Made by a program: the position numbers and the translations under genes. The notes under the pieces were generated by a model. The model did not search any database, was not told the DNA's origin, and saw only the letters and a list, made by a program, of their open reading frames with translations. Below, piece by piece: positions 34,770 through 43,364 of a stretch of DNA of 43,364 nucleotides. This DNA is from Nocardia wallacei. Its GTDB lineage: Bacteria > Actinomycetota > Actinomycetes > Mycobacteriales > Mycobacteriaceae. Location of the stretch: assembly GCF_029869545.1 (NCBI RefSeq), contig NZ_JARWQD010000055.1:1-43364 (forward strand), written 5' to 3'. Numbering within the stretch: the first letter of the stretch is position 1; each line of letters starts with the position of its first letter.

Positions 34770-37724
34770 ATGCTGAAGTTTGCCGTGCTGGGTGAGGTGC
34801 GTGCTTGGCGCGGCGAGAACCGGTTGGATCTCGGGCCCAAGCAGCGCCGGGCCGTGCTCGCGGCACTGCTGCTGCGGCGCGGGCGCTCGGCGACGGTCGG
34901 CGATCTTGTCGCCGACGTGTGGGGCGATCGGGCCACCGCGAGCGCGGTCGGGGCCCTGCGCAACCACATCCTGCATCTGCGCAAGACGCTCGAGCCGGAC
35001 CGGGCCGCGGGGGCACCGCCCACGGTCCTCGTGGGTTTCGCGGGCGGCTACGCGCTGCGGCTGCCCCCGGCGTCGGTCGATGTCGAACTGGCCGAGCAGT
35101 ATGCGGCCGAGGCCGAGCGCGCCGTCGCGGCCGAGCAGGCGCGGGAGCATCTGCAGACCGCGCTGGGACTGTGGTCCGGGACCCCGCTGGCCGGACTGCC
35201 CGGACCGCATGCCGAGCGGCTGCGCGCCCAGCTCTGCGAACGCCGCCTGAGCCTGCTGGAGCAGCGGCTCGAGGTGGATCTGCGGCTGGGCCGCCACGCC
35301 GAGGCGATCACCGAACTGCAGCCGCTGGCCGCCGAGCATCCGCTGCGGGAGAAGACGCGCGAACTGCTGATGACCGCGCTCTACCACGCGGGACGGCAGG
35401 CCGAGGCGCTCGAGGTGTTCGCCGATACCCGCCGCACCCTGATCGAACTGCTGGGACTCGAGCCCGGTCCCCGGCTGACCGATCTGCATCAGCGGATCCT
35501 GCGGGCCGAGCTGGCCCCGCCGCGTCCCGCCGCGGCCACCGCCGAGCGGGTGCGGGCCGCGCAGCTGCCCGCCGATATCGCCGATTTCACCGGGCGGGCC
35601 GACTGCGTGCGCCGCCTGGTCGACCGGCTCACCAGCGACGGTGGCGCGGTGCCGGTCTGCGCGATCACGGGCATGGGCGGGGTCGGCAAGAGCACCCTCG
35701 CCGTGCACGTCGCGCACCTGGTCCGCGGGCACTTCCCGGACGGGCAGCTGCACGTCGACCTGCACGGATTCGAACGCCGCACCGCCGCCATCGACACCCT
35801 GGGCGATTTCCTGCGCGCGCTCGGAGTTCCGGAGGGAGAGATCGCCTCGACCGCGGCGCAGCGGGCCGCCCAGTTCCGCAGCCGGCTCGACGGCAAGCGG
35901 GTGCTGGTGGTGCTCGACAATGCCCGCGACGCCGAGCAGGTGGTCCCGCTGATCCCGGGTACGTCCGGGTCGGCGGTGCTGATCACCAGCCGCTCCGGGC
36001 TGCCCGAACTGGCCGGGGTGGCGGGCGTCCGGCTCGACGAGATGTCCTCGGACGAGGCGCTGGTGCTGCTGGGCCGCATCGTCGGGCCGGAGCGCGTCGA
36101 GGCCGAGCCCGAGGCCGCCGCCGCGGTCGTGCGCGCGTGCGGCCGGTTGCCGCTGGCGGTGCGGATCATCGGGGCGCGGCTGGCCGGGCGGCCGCGCTGG
36201 AACATCGCCGCGGTCGCCGAACGGCTGGCCGACTCCCAGCAGCGGCTGGGGCTGTTGCGCACCGGCGATCTCGGGGTCGGCCCGGTCTTCCGGCTCGGTT
36301 ACGACCAGCTGGAACCGGCGCAGGCCAAGGCCTTTCGCATGCTCGCGGTGCCGGATGTGGAGGATCTGCCGCTCGCCGGCGCCGCCGCGGTCCTGGGGCT
36401 CGATCGCGACGAGGCCGAGTTCCTGTGCGAGTCGCTGGTGGATCTGAGCCTGCTCGACTCCACCGCCGTCGGCCGCTACACCTACCACGACCTGCTGCGG
36501 TTGTTCGCGCGCGACCTGGGACCGGTCCACGAGTTCGACGCGTTGCCGCGGTTGCTGGATTTCTACTTGGCGACCATGAAAAACGTTGTGTCGGTGTGCA
36601 ATCCGGGCACCCGGCTGCCGGAGTACCTGAAACCGACGCGAGCGCAAGGGCTGTCGTTCGCCGACGGTGCCGACGCACAGTCCTGGCTCAATGCCGAGCG
36701 CCGCAACCTCGTCGCACTGCTGCGGCAGGCGGCCGGGCGGGACGGCGTCGCCCTGGCGCTCTGCGCCGACCTGGCCTGGGCGATGGCGGAACTGATCGAC
36801 GGCGGGCCGAACGCCCAGGAACTCGCGCGGGCCCTGGAGGATCTGCTGGGCGCGGCCCTGCGCGCCGGTGATCGCGGCCTGGAGTGCCGGGTGCGGGTGG
36901 CGCTGGGCTCGGTGCTCACCTACGCGCTGGCCCGCATGCGCACCGGACGCGACCATCAGCGCATCGCGCTGTCGCTCGGCAGCGATTCCGCGGGCAACGC
37001 CCGGCTGACGGCGTTCGCGGCGCAGTTGCTGGCCAGCTCCACCCGAATGGGTGTGGAGGCGGCCGCCTCGCTCGCGCACGCCGAACGGGCCATCCGGCTG
37101 GCGCGGCGGGTCGGCGATCCGGCGACCGAATGCGCCTGTCTCATCCACGCCGCCAAGACGCTGTCGGACGCCGGTCGCCTCGGGGAATCCGTCGAGCGCG
37201 CCGAACGCGGGCGGGATCTGGCCCGGCAGATCGGCAATGCGGCGCTGGAGGCGATGGCACTGCACGAGCTCGGTGCCGCGCTGGCCTTTCGCGGTGAGCA
37301 CGACCGGGCGATCGAATTGTGCACGCGCGCGGTGGAATCGGCCCGGCGCAGCGGAATGCGGCTGCGGGTGGGTTTCGCCCTGGCCCGGCTCGCGCACGTG
37401 TGCATGCTCGCCGGGCGGCTCGAGCAGGCGGAGCCGATCGCGGCGGAGGCGGTGGAGAATGTCACGCGGGCGGCGGGGCCCCTGCATCGCGGCCGGGCCA
37501 TGCTGATGCACGGTCTGGTCCTGCAGGGTCTGGGCCGCATCGAGGACGCGCGGCGGGTGCTGCGCCGCACCGCCGAGATCGTGATACAGCTGGAGGAAAC
37601 CGCCCTGGTGCACGAACGCATCGACGCGGAGCTCGAGGCGCCGGTGGCCGAGATACTCCGCCAACACCTGGACGCGGTGCTGGCCGAGCGTTCCGGCTCC
37701 GCAAGCTCCGCCGGAATGTTGTGA
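34770..37724 (+). CDS. AfsR/SARP-type regulator with NB-ARC and TPR domains
   Basis: A 984-aa transcriptional regulator. Order of domains: OmpR-like winged helix (about 1-100, LGPKQRRAVLAALLLRRG), bacterial transcriptional activation domain (about 105-250, ending FADTRRTLIELLGLEPGPRL), NB-ARC ATPase (Walker A GMGGVGKST at about 302-310, Walker B RVLVVLDNARDAEQV, GLPLA-type GRLPLAVRI), then helical repeats of TPR type (about 650-960). Such proteins activate secondary-metabolite or stress genes on ligand-triggered assembly. No biosynthetic cluster is adjacent. The start ATG 34770 has AGGA upstream. The last codons run into a 33-bp tandem array. Confidence 0.93.
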   Translation: MLKFAVLGEVRAWRGENRLDLGPKQRRAVLAALLLRRGRSATVGDLVADVWGDRATASAVGALRNHILHLRKTLEPDRAAGAPPTVLVGFAGGYALRLPPASVDVELAEQYAAEAERAVAAEQAREHLQTALGLWSGTPLAGLPGPHAERLRAQLCERRLSLLEQRLEVDLRLGRHAEAITELQPLAAEHPLREKTRELLMTALYHAGRQAEALEVFADTRRTLIELLGLEPGPRLTDLHQRILRAELAPPRPAAATAERVRAAQLPADIADFTGRADCVRRLVDRLTSDGGAVPVCAITGMGGVGKSTLAVHVAHLVRGHFPDGQLHVDLHGFERRTAAIDTLGDFLRALGVPEGEIASTAAQRAAQFRSRLDGKRVLVVLDNARDAEQVVPLIPGTSGSAVLITSRSGLPELAGVAGVRLDEMSSDEALVLLGRIVGPERVEAEPEAAAAVVRACGRLPLAVRIIGARLAGRPRWNIAAVAERLADSQQRLGLLRTGDLGVGPVFRLGYDQLEPAQAKAFRMLAVPDVEDLPLAGAAAVLGLDRDEAEFLCESLVDLSLLDSTAVGRYTYHDLLRLFARDLGPVHEFDALPRLLDFYLATMKNVVSVCNPGTRLPEYLKPTRAQGLSFADGADAQSWLNAERRNLVALLRQAAGRDGVALALCADLAWAMAELIDGGPNAQELARALEDLLGAALRAGDRGLECRVRVALGSVLTYALARMRTGRDHQRIALSLGSDSAGNARLTAFAAQLLASSTRMGVEAAASLAHAERAIRLARRVGDPATECACLIHAAKTLSDAGRLGESVERAERGRDLARQIGNAALEAMALHELGAALAFRGEHDRAIELCTRAVESARRSGMRLRVGFALARLAHVCMLAGRLEQAEPIAAEAVENVTRAAGPLHRGRAMLMHGLVLQGLGRIEDARRVLRRTAEIVIQLEETALVHERIDAELEAPVAEILRQHLDAVLAERSGSASSAGML

Positions 37725-37905
37725 GCTGACGCTTTGTCTCTCGCCGGAGTGTTGTGCGTTGACGTCTTGTCTCTCGCCGGAGTGTTGTGCGTTGACGTCT
37801 TGTCTCTCGCCGGAGTGTTGTGCGTTGACGCTTTGTCCCTCGCCCTAATGTTGGCCAGGTGACGCTTTGGCTCTCGCCGGAATGGTGGCCAGGTGACGCT
37901 CTGTT
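37706..37905. repeat. 33-bp tandem repeat array downstream of the AfsR-like gene
   Basis: Units close to GTTGACGTCTTGTCTCTCGC plus CGGAGTGTTGTGC lie at 37725-37757, 37758-37790, 37791-37823, 37824-37856 and 37857-37890, with a partial unit to about 37905. A partial copy (37706-37724) forms the last codons and stop of the AfsR-like gene. Copies two and three are identical and the right-hand ones drift. Units are contiguous with no spacers. Confidence 0.92.
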
Positions 37906-38160
37906 CCGTCTCGAAGCAGGACACGTCATTTTTTCATCATTTCCGCCTCATTCGCCGCGGTGAACTGGCGAAACGAGACGAGCGGCGGGATGCGCGCGGC
38001 GGTGCCGCCCGATTAGCGTTCCAGGCACGGAATTCGGCCGCGCGGCTTCGCGTCTCGCGGCGGGAGGAGCGAATTCCGTCGCGTCCGCATGGCCGTGCGG
38101 TGCGGCATCGTCGTTCGGGGGGTCGGCGGTGGCGTCCGCGGCGTGCGGACGCGCTCGAAG
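37906..38160. other. Gap between the tandem array and the ppa terminator
   Basis: No gene is seen. It holds a TTTTTT run at 37930 and an inverted repeat ACGGAATTCG (38027-38036) / CGAATTCCGT (38070-38079) with a 33-base GC-rich loop. Confidence 0.5.
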
Positions 38161-38206
38161 CGCCCGGTGGGAGATTCGCCTCGCAAACCGAATCCCCCAC
38201 CGGGCG
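38161..38206. terminator. Terminator between AfsR-like gene and ppa
   Basis: CGCCCGGTGGG (38161-38171) pairs with CCCACCGGGCG (38196-38206), and ATTCG (38174-38178) with CGAAT (38189-38193) extends the stem. It lies 8 bp beyond the ppa stop and can serve both converging transcripts. There is no T run, as is common in actinomycetes. Confidence 0.65.
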
Positions 38207-38214
38207 TTCGCCGT

Positions 38215-38706
38215 TCAGTGCCCGCCCTGTTCCTTCAGCCGCGCGAAGGCCTCCTCGACCAGGGTCTCGGCCTTGGCCCGGCCGTCCCAGCCCTCGACCT
38301 TGACCCACTTGCCCGGCTCCAGGTCCTTGTAGTGCTCGAAGAAGTGCTCGATGGCCTTGCGATCGAACTCCGGCACGTCGGCGACGTCCTGGATGTGGTC
38401 CCAGCGCTTGTCGCCCGCCGGTACCGCGACGATCTTCTCGTCGCCGCCGGCCTCGTCGCTCATCAGCAGCACGCCCACCGGGCGGGCCTCCACGATCACG
38501 CCCGGGAACACCGATTCCGGGAGCAGCACCAGGACGTCCAGCGGATCGCCGTCGGAGCCGAGGCTGTTCTCGATGTAGCCGTAGTCGGCCGGGTAGACCA
38601 TCGGGGTGTAGAGGTAGCGGTCCAGCCGCACCCGCCCGGTCTCGTGGTCGACCTCGTACTTGTTGCGCTGACCCTTGGGGATCTCGATGGTGGCGTCGAA
38701 CTCCAC
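38215..38706 (-). CDS. ppa: Inorganic pyrophosphatase
   Basis: Family I soluble pyrophosphatase, 163 aa (usual length), hydrolysing pyrophosphate to drive biosynthetic reactions. Characteristic pieces are [32 protein letters not shown] and the metal-binding [14 protein letters not shown] 38706 is chosen because GAAGGAG is well placed and the family N-terminus then fits; the open frame upstream adds 47 unlike residues. It is divergent from dacB, the same arrangement as Rv3628 and Rv3627c. Confidence 0.96.
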   Translation of the reverse strand: MEFDATIEIPKGQRNKYEVDHETGRVRLDRYLYTPMVYPADYGYIENSLGSDGDPLDVLVLLPESVFPGVIVEARPVGVLLMSDEAGGDEKIVAVPAGDKRWDHIQDVADVPEFDRKAIEHFFEHYKDLEPGKWVKVEGWDGRAKAETLVEEAFARLKEQGGH

Positions 38707-38873
38707 GTCATCTCCTTCGTCTGGTGCTTGCCGACTCGCCAGCTTGTTCGGGGGAACGCCAGCCAGGTGAGGATAGTGTGGTCGACGGGCACATGGGTGC
38801 GGCAGGGACCGGGGCCCCGTGAAATACGCGCGATGCGGCCCTGTCACAGGTGATTTAGGGAGACTGCGGTCAG

Positions 38874-40337
38874 GTGGTTGGTCGAGGCAGCAGGAACATC
38901 GGCGGGCTGGCCGCCCGGCGTCGGCGCACGATGTGGATCGGGGTGGTCACCGGGCTGGTCGTCGTGGTGGTGGCCGTCGCCGCGGTGCTGATCGTGGTGC
39001 GCCCGTGGACCGCGGAGTTCCGGCACGGCGGCCTACGGATCGCCGCCCCGCCCGCACCGGTGAAACCGTTCCCGCAGCTGCCGCCGGCCTCGCCGAACGC
39101 GCCCGAGCCCAGCCCGCAGGGGCTGGCTGCGGCCCTCGGCCCGGTGGCCGGAAATCCCGATCTCGGTGCGTTCACCGCATCGGTCAGCGATCCGGACAGC
39201 CGCAGCGTGCTGTGGGGTGTCGACCCCGGCAAGCCCGTCATTCCGGCGTCGACCGCGAAGGTGCTCACCGCCGCCGCGGCCCTGCTGGTGGTGCCGCCGG
39301 ACAAGCGCGTCACCACGAAGGTGGTGGCGGGAGCGAATCCGAACGAGCTGGTGCTGGTCGCGGGCGGCGACCCGACGCTGACCGCGCAGGCCGACGGCAA
39401 GGGGTATTACAAGAACGGGCCGCGGCTGTCGGATCTGGTGGCCCAGATCCGCGCGGCCGGGCGCACCGCCGACACGATCGTGGTGGACACGTCGGTCTAT
39501 ACCGGCCCGGCCTGGCCCTCGGGCTGGGATCCGGCCGATATCGAGGGCGGTTCGTGGGCGCCGATCGAACCGGTGATGATCGACGGCGGCCGCAAGGATC
39601 CGCTGGTCGAATACTCCCCGCGCACACCGACTCCCGCGCTGGACGCCGGGCGCCGCCTGGCGGTGGAGCTGGGGCTCGATCCCGGCAAGGTGCGGCTGGG
39701 CCGCGCGGCGGCGGGGGCTCCGGAGATCGCGCAGGTGCAGTCGGCGCCGATGCGGGACCGGCTGCGCGAGATGATGATCCACTCCGACGACGTGCTGGCC
39801 GAGACGATCGGCCGCGAGATCGCCGCCGTCACCGGCAACGAGCAGTCCTTCGCGGGCGCCGTGACCGCGATGATGACGGCCCTCGCCGCGGCCGGATTCG
39901 ATACCGCCGGGACGACCATGCTCGACAACAGCGGGCTGTCCACCGACGACCGGACCCCCGCGCGCCTGCTCGACCGGATCCTGGTGGAGGCGGCCGCCCC
40001 GCAGCCCGGGCAGCAGCCGGGCACTTCGGCGGTCAACACCGGTGGATCGACCGCGACCGGTTCCCCGCTGGCCCCGCTGCTGGACTATCTGCCGGTCGCC
40101 GCCGGTACCGGCTCACTGGCCTACCGGTTCGTCACCCCGCGCGATCACAGCGGCGCGGGGTGGGTCCGCGCGAAAACCGGAACTCTGTCGGTATCGAGCG
40201 CGTTGGCAGGGTATGTGCTGGACAGTGATGGTCGTGTGCTGACCTTCGCGCTGATGTCGAACGATCGGCCGCCCGAGGCGAGCCGACCGGCATTGGACGC
40301 CATCGCGGCCACACTGCGCAACTGTGGATGCTCCTGA
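38874..40337 (+). CDS. dacB: D-alanyl-D-alanine carboxypeptidase/endopeptidase, PBP4 family
   Basis: A 487-aa class C penicillin-binding protein. One membrane anchor ([24 protein letters not shown]) puts the catalytic domain outside the membrane, where it trims or cleaves peptidoglycan cross-links. The active-site STAK has Ser126 and Lys129, and KTG is at 434-436. The second motif, normally SxN (SDN), reads SDD in [14 protein letters not shown] Pro-rich linker follows the anchor. GTG 38874 has GGGAGA ten bases upstream. It corresponds to Rv3627c and leads the operon with the zincin, tilS and hpt. Confidence 0.92.
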   Translation: MVGRGSRNIGGLAARRRRTMWIGVVTGLVVVVVAVAAVLIVVRPWTAEFRHGGLRIAAPPAPVKPFPQLPPASPNAPEPSPQGLAAALGPVAGNPDLGAFTASVSDPDSRSVLWGVDPGKPVIPASTAKVLTAAAALLVVPPDKRVTTKVVAGANPNELVLVAGGDPTLTAQADGKGYYKNGPRLSDLVAQIRAAGRTADTIVVDTSVYTGPAWPSGWDPADIEGGSWAPIEPVMIDGGRKDPLVEYSPRTPTPALDAGRRLAVELGLDPGKVRLGRAAAGAPEIAQVQSAPMRDRLREMMIHSDDVLAETIGREIAAVTGNEQSFAGAVTAMMTALAAAGFDTAGTTMLDNSGLSTDDRTPARLLDRILVEAAAPQPGQQPGTSAVNTGGSTATGSPLAPLLDYLPVAAGTGSLAYRFVTPRDHSGAGWVRAKTGTLSVSSALAGYVLDSDGRVLTFALMSNDRPPEASRPALDAIAATLRNCGCS

Positions 40338-40350
40338 CGGGTGGAAAACT

Positions 40351-41493
40351 ATGACCGGCACCGGTGACGCGGCCCGAGACGGCGGCTCAGAACGTTCCGA
40401 ACAGGTGGTGGTCGACGTCGCGACCGGTCAGCTGACCCACAAACCCCGCCGTCCCGCGCTGGCCGGGGCGATCGACTGGCCGCTCGCGGCCCGCACCGGA
40501 TCCGCGCTGGTCCCGGCCGGTCCGCGCACCACGCGCTACTCCGCCGAGCAGGTGGTCGAGGAGCTCGCCGCGGACTCCGCGCGCGCCGAGGCCCCCGTGC
40601 GGGAGGTCAGCCTGCTGACCGACGACCGGCCGATCCCGGCGGCGCGGGTGGTGGACCGGCCCGGCTGGATTCGCGCGGCCGCCGAGTCGATGTCCGAGCT
40701 GACCGGTGCCCCCGCCGCCGACCGCGGCCGCTTCACCGGAAAACCGGCGGGCGTGCAGGCGGGCGCGATGCTCGCCTTCCTGTCCACGGCGATTCTCGGC
40801 CAGTACGACCCGTTCAGCGGCCCCGACGGGACGCTGCTGCTGGTGGCGCCCAATATCGTCGCGGTGGAGCGGGCGCTGGGCGTATCGCCCGCCGATTTCC
40901 GGCTCTGGGTGTGCCTGCACGAGGTGACACACCGGGTGCAGTTCTCCTCGGCGCCGTGGCTGGCCGACTACATGAAGCACAACGTGGAGGTGCTCGGCGA
41001 CGTCGGCGACGAGCCGCTCGACGAGATGCTGTCGCGGCTGCTGGAGCAGGTGCGCGAGCGCCGTCGCGGCGCTGAGGACAACGGCGACGATCCCGCCAAC
41101 CGGGGAGTGATCGGGCTGCTGCGCGCCACCCAGGCCCCGCCGCAGCGCGAGGCGCTGGACCGGCTGCTGATGCTGGGCACCCTGCTCGAGGGCCATGCCG
41201 ACCACGTGATGGACGCGGTCGGCCCGGCCGTGATCCCCTCGGTCGTGCAGATCCGGCAGGCATTCGACCAGCGTCGCCGCCGCCCCGCGAATCCGCTGCA
41301 GCGGCTGCTGCGGGCCCTGCTCGGGGTGGACGCCAAGGTGGCCCAGTACGTGCGCGGCAAGGCGTTCGTCGACGAGGTCGTCGGCACGGTCGGCATGCAG
41401 CGGTTCAACACAGTGTGGACCGACGCCGAAACCCTGCCCCGCACCGACGAGATCGCCGACCCGCAGCGCTGGATCATCCGGGTGCTGGGCTGA
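40351..41493 (+). CDS. Zinc-dependent metalloprotease-like DUF2342 protein
   Basis: A 380-aa zincin-like protein of the actinobacterial DUF2342 family (sometimes labelled coenzyme F420 biosynthesis-associated; Rv3626c type). The zinc motif HEVTH spans His190-His194 in WVCLHEVTHRVQF. The third ligand is probably the Glu in LLEGHADHVMDAVG. There is no signal peptide, so it is likely cytosolic; the substrate is unknown. ATG 40351, 13 bp after the dacB stop with GGTGGA upstream, is preferred over GTG 40324. The stop is followed after one base by the tilS ATG. Confidence 0.88.
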   Translation: MTGTGDAARDGGSERSEQVVVDVATGQLTHKPRRPALAGAIDWPLAARTGSALVPAGPRTTRYSAEQVVEELAADSARAEAPVREVSLLTDDRPIPAARVVDRPGWIRAAAESMSELTGAPAADRGRFTGKPAGVQAGAMLAFLSTAILGQYDPFSGPDGTLLLVAPNIVAVERALGVSPADFRLWVCLHEVTHRVQFSSAPWLADYMKHNVEVLGDVGDEPLDEMLSRLLEQVRERRRGAEDNGDDPANRGVIGLLRATQAPPQREALDRLLMLGTLLEGHADHVMDAVGPAVIPSVVQIRQAFDQRRRRPANPLQRLLRALLGVDAKVAQYVRGKAFVDEVVGTVGMQRFNTVWTDAETLPRTDEIADPQRWIIRVLG

Positions 41494-41494
41494 G

Positions 41495-42520
41495 ATGAGC
41501 CGCCCGCGGGTGGGCGAGAATCGGACGATGCGCGCCGGTTCGACAGATTCGACACAGCCTCTGCCCGAGACCCCGTCCGCACTGGAACTGCGGCACGCGC
41601 TGCGGGACTGGCTGGCGCGATACGCACCGACCGGTGTCGTCGCGGTGGCGCTGTCGGGCGGCGCCGACTCGGTGGCGCTGACCGCCGCCGCGGTCGCCGA
41701 GGCGCAGGTGGTCGATGCCCTGATCGTCGACCACGGCCTGCAGGCGGGCTCGGACCGGACCGCCGCCGCGGCCGCCGCCGTCGCCGAAACGCTGGGCTGC
41801 CGGTCGGCCCGGGTGCTCACCGTCGAGGTGACCGGCGACGGCGGGCCCGAGGCGGCGGCGCGCCGCGCCCGATACGCCGCCCTCGACGACGCCCGCGCGG
41901 GCCTGCCCGTCCAGCTCGGCCACACCCTCGACGACCAGGCCGAAACGGTGCTGCTCGGACTGGCCCGCGGCTCCGGATCGCGCTCGATCCAGGGCATGGC
42001 CGAATACGCCGATCCCTGGGGCCGCCCGCTGCTCGGAGTGCGCCGCGCGACGACCCGGAGGCTGTGCGCCGAACTCGGGATACGCGCCCACGACGACCCG
42101 CACAACTACGCGCCCGAATTCACCCGGGTCCGGTTACGCACCGAGGTGCTGCCCGTGCTGGAAGAGGTCCTCGGCGGCGGAGTGGCCGCCGCGCTGGGCC
42201 GCACCGCCGAACAACTGCGCGAGGACGGCACCGTGCTCGACACGCTTGCCGAACAGTTGCTGACAGCCGCGAGTGATGGGCCCGCGCTGACCATCGAGAC
42301 GCTCGCCACTGCGCCCGCGGCGCTGCGCCGCCGCGCCCTCCGGCGCTGGCTGCTCGACGGCGGTGCAAAAGCCTTGACCGACAAGAACTTACGAGCCGTC
42401 GATGCGCTGGTCACGGACTGGCACGGCCAGGGCGGCGTCGCCGTCGGCGGCGGAAAGCCGGGGACCCGGTTGGTTGCCACGCGCGAACATGGGAAGCTGA
42501 CCCTGGCGTTTGCACGATAA
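41495..42520 (+). CDS. tilS: tRNA(Ile)-lysidine synthetase
   Basis: A 341-aa N-type ATP pyrophosphatase that converts C34 of the CAU-anticodon tRNA-Ile to lysidine so that it reads AUA. The PP-loop is [12 protein letters not shown], followed by [27 protein letters not shown] and [21 protein letters not shown], all diagnostic. The C-terminal substrate-binding domain is short, as in other actinomycetes. The start is ATG 41495 (one base after the zincin stop) or ATG 41528 with GGGCGAGA upstream. It is coupled to hpt, whose frame opens inside the tilS end. Confidence 0.94.
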   Translation: MSRPRVGENRTMRAGSTDSTQPLPETPSALELRHALRDWLARYAPTGVVAVALSGGADSVALTAAAVAEAQVVDALIVDHGLQAGSDRTAAAAAAVAETLGCRSARVLTVEVTGDGGPEAAARRARYAALDDARAGLPVQLGHTLDDQAETVLLGLARGSGSRSIQGMAEYADPWGRPLLGVRRATTRRLCAELGIRAHDDPHNYAPEFTRVRLRTEVLPVLEEVLGGGVAAALGRTAEQLREDGTVLDTLAEQLLTAASDGPALTIETLATAPAALRRRALRRWLLDGGAKALTDKNLRAVDALVTDWHGQGGVAVGGGKPGTRLVATREHGKLTLAFAR

Positions 42521-42527
42521 TGATCCG

Positions 42528-43130
42528 GTGACGCCGGCGCCGCGATCGGACTTCAGCGAAGGGAAACCAGCGCACGTGTACGGGGACGACATCGCGTCGG
42601 TGCTGATCACCGAGGAACAGATCAAGGCGAAGGTCGACGAGCTGGCCGAACTGATCGCCAAGCGGTATCCCGCCGGGGCGCCCGAGGGGGATCTGCTGCT
42701 GGTCGGCGTGCTCAAGGGCGCGATCTTCTTCATGACCGACCTCGCCCAGGCGCTGCCCATCCCCACCCAGATGGAATTCATGGCCGTGTCCTCCTACGGG
42801 TCGTCCACCTCCTCCTCGGGCGTGGTGCGCATCCTCAAGGACCTCGACAAGGACATCGCCGGGCGCAACGTGCTGATCGTCGAGGACATCATCGACTCGG
42901 GGCTCACGCTGTCTTGGCTCAAGCGCAACCTGTCCAGCCGGAACCCGGCGTCGCTCGAGGTCGTGACGTTGCTGCGCAAGCCCGATGCGCTGCGGACGCA
43001 GGTGGATGTGGCGCATGTGGGGTTCGATATTCCCAATGAGTTCGTTGTGGGGTATGGGCTGGATTATGCGGAGCGGTATCGGGATGTGCCTTATATCGGG
43101 ACTTTGGATCCGCGGGTTTACAGCGGTTGA
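42528..43130 (+). CDS. hpt: Hypoxanthine phosphoribosyltransferase
   Basis: Purine-salvage enzyme making IMP/GMP from hypoxanthine/guanine and PRPP. The PRPP-binding motif is [14 protein letters not shown], the flexible loop [20 protein letters not shown], and the base-binding segment [17 protein letters not shown]. Length is about 200 aa from GTG 42528. Alternative starts are TTG 42510, overlapping tilS, and GTG 42576 with AAGGGA upstream; the extra N-terminal residues align loosely with the longer mycobacterial protein. It is the last gene of the dacB-zincin-tilS-hpt operon in this window. Confidence 0.95.
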   Translation: MTPAPRSDFSEGKPAHVYGDDIASVLITEEQIKAKVDELAELIAKRYPAGAPEGDLLLVGVLKGAIFFMTDLAQALPIPTQMEFMAVSSYGSSTSSSGVVRILKDLDKDIAGRNVLIVEDIIDSGLTLSWLKRNLSSRNPASLEVVTLLRKPDALRTQVDVAHVGFDIPNEFVVGYGLDYAERYRDVPYIGTLDPRVYSG

Positions 43131-43133
43131 GGG

Positions 43134-43260
43134 GGGTGGGCGTCGAGTTTGGGTGGGGTGGGCGTCGAGTCTGGTGGGGAGGATGTCGAGTTGATGAGGC
43201 GGACGTCGAGTTGATGAGGCGGACGTAAGTCTGATAGGGCTCACGTCAAGTTGATGGGCG
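43134..43260. repeat. Short tandem repeat (about 20 bp) after hpt
   Basis: About six degenerate units of the form GGCGGACGTCGAGTTGATGA follow the hpt stop directly. Two middle units (around 43174-43216) are nearly identical and the outer ones have drifted to GGTGGGCGTCGAGTTTGGG or CTCACGTCAAGTTGATGGG. Confidence 0.8.
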
Positions 43261-43325
43261 GGCTGGGTTTTTGGCCTCCGCTTCGCTCCGGCGGGTTTTC
43301 GGCGCCTGGGAGTCTCGAGTTTCGA

Positions 43326-43364
43326 GGGCCGCTGCTCGCTCCTTCGTCGCATGCGCAGCGGCCC
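43326..43364 (+). terminator. Perfect 10-bp stem-loop at the window edge
   Basis: GGGCCGCTGC (43326-43335) pairs with GCAGCGGCCC (43355-43364) around a 19-base loop. It may be the hpt terminator; the sequence after it is outside the window. Confidence 0.45.

Noticed and set aside
34734..37667. Very long minus-strand open frame (977 codons) opposite the AfsR-like gene
   Set aside because: It has low-complexity Gln/Arg/Gly-rich composition without any domain and mirrors a well-supported gene; long antisense frames are expected at this GC content.
37706..37905. CRISPR array
   Set aside because: The 33-bp units are contiguous with no spacers and no cas genes are nearby.
38707..38847. 47-residue N-terminal extension of ppa
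   Set aside because: The family begins at the GTG at 38706 with a strong Shine-Dalgarno; the extension covers the divergent promoter region.

Overview
The window reads as chromosome of a high-GC actinomycete of the Mycobacteriales, most likely Nocardia or a close relative. Three things point there: dense, strongly G/C-ending codon use with many GTG starts; a gene order that, from memory, follows the Mycobacterium tuberculosis block running from hpt/tilS (Rv3624c, Rv3625c) to acs (Rv3667); and two actinobacterial small RNAs in the places expected from mycobacteria. No searches were run, so family names rest on motifs and context.

Left part (1-25.4 kb, conserved core). A small secreted or membrane protein gene with an apparent G-tract frameshift is followed by acs on the minus strand. 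Divergent from acs is a peptide ABC importer operon (dppA-B-C and a fused two-domain ATPase). Next come a Fic-like protein that has lost its catalytic motif, a strong candidate for the Ms1/MTS2823 RNA polymerase-binding RNA, a HAD-IB phosphatase, and a textbook 6C RNA. The 6C RNA precedes a Tad/Flp pilus locus (septum-site-determining-like TadZ protein, cpaF, tadB, tadC, a Flp-like DUF4244 protein, two TadE-like proteins). This pilus locus is riddled with tandem repeats, including a series of repeated copies of the ribosome-binding site and first codons of tadC. A DEAH helicase, cspA, topA, a DinB-like protein and holB follow.

Middle part (25.5-37.9 kb, accessory). Around a tRNA-Thr lie a TetR-controlled small membrane protein, the 3' remnant of a VOC gene, and a nucleoside deaminase gene interrupted by a stop codon exactly at its catalytic glutamate. 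A divergently transcribed TetR / SDR + DapB-like dehydrogenase pair comes next, with a clear palindromic operator. Then come a VOC protein, a DUF2752 membrane protein, and a SufS-type cysteine desulfurase under an apparent SAM-IV riboswitch whose downstream hairpin loop can mask the Shine-Dalgarno. A flavin reductase, a shortened OHCU decarboxylase-like protein, a dienoyl-CoA isomerase-like crotonase and a large AfsR/SARP regulator complete the section, which ends in a 33-bp tandem array.

Right part (38.2-43.4 kb, core again). Inorganic pyrophosphatase is divergent from a dacB - DUF2342 zincin - tilS - hpt operon, with another short tandem array after hpt.

The most distinctive structure is the repeat-laden tad operon, with arrays of 69, 24, about 128 and 36 bp, joined by the 33-bp and about 20-bp arrays elsewhere. 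Next in interest are the SAM-IV / cysteine desulfurase unit with its visible expression platform, and the pair of small RNAs flanking the HAD gene.
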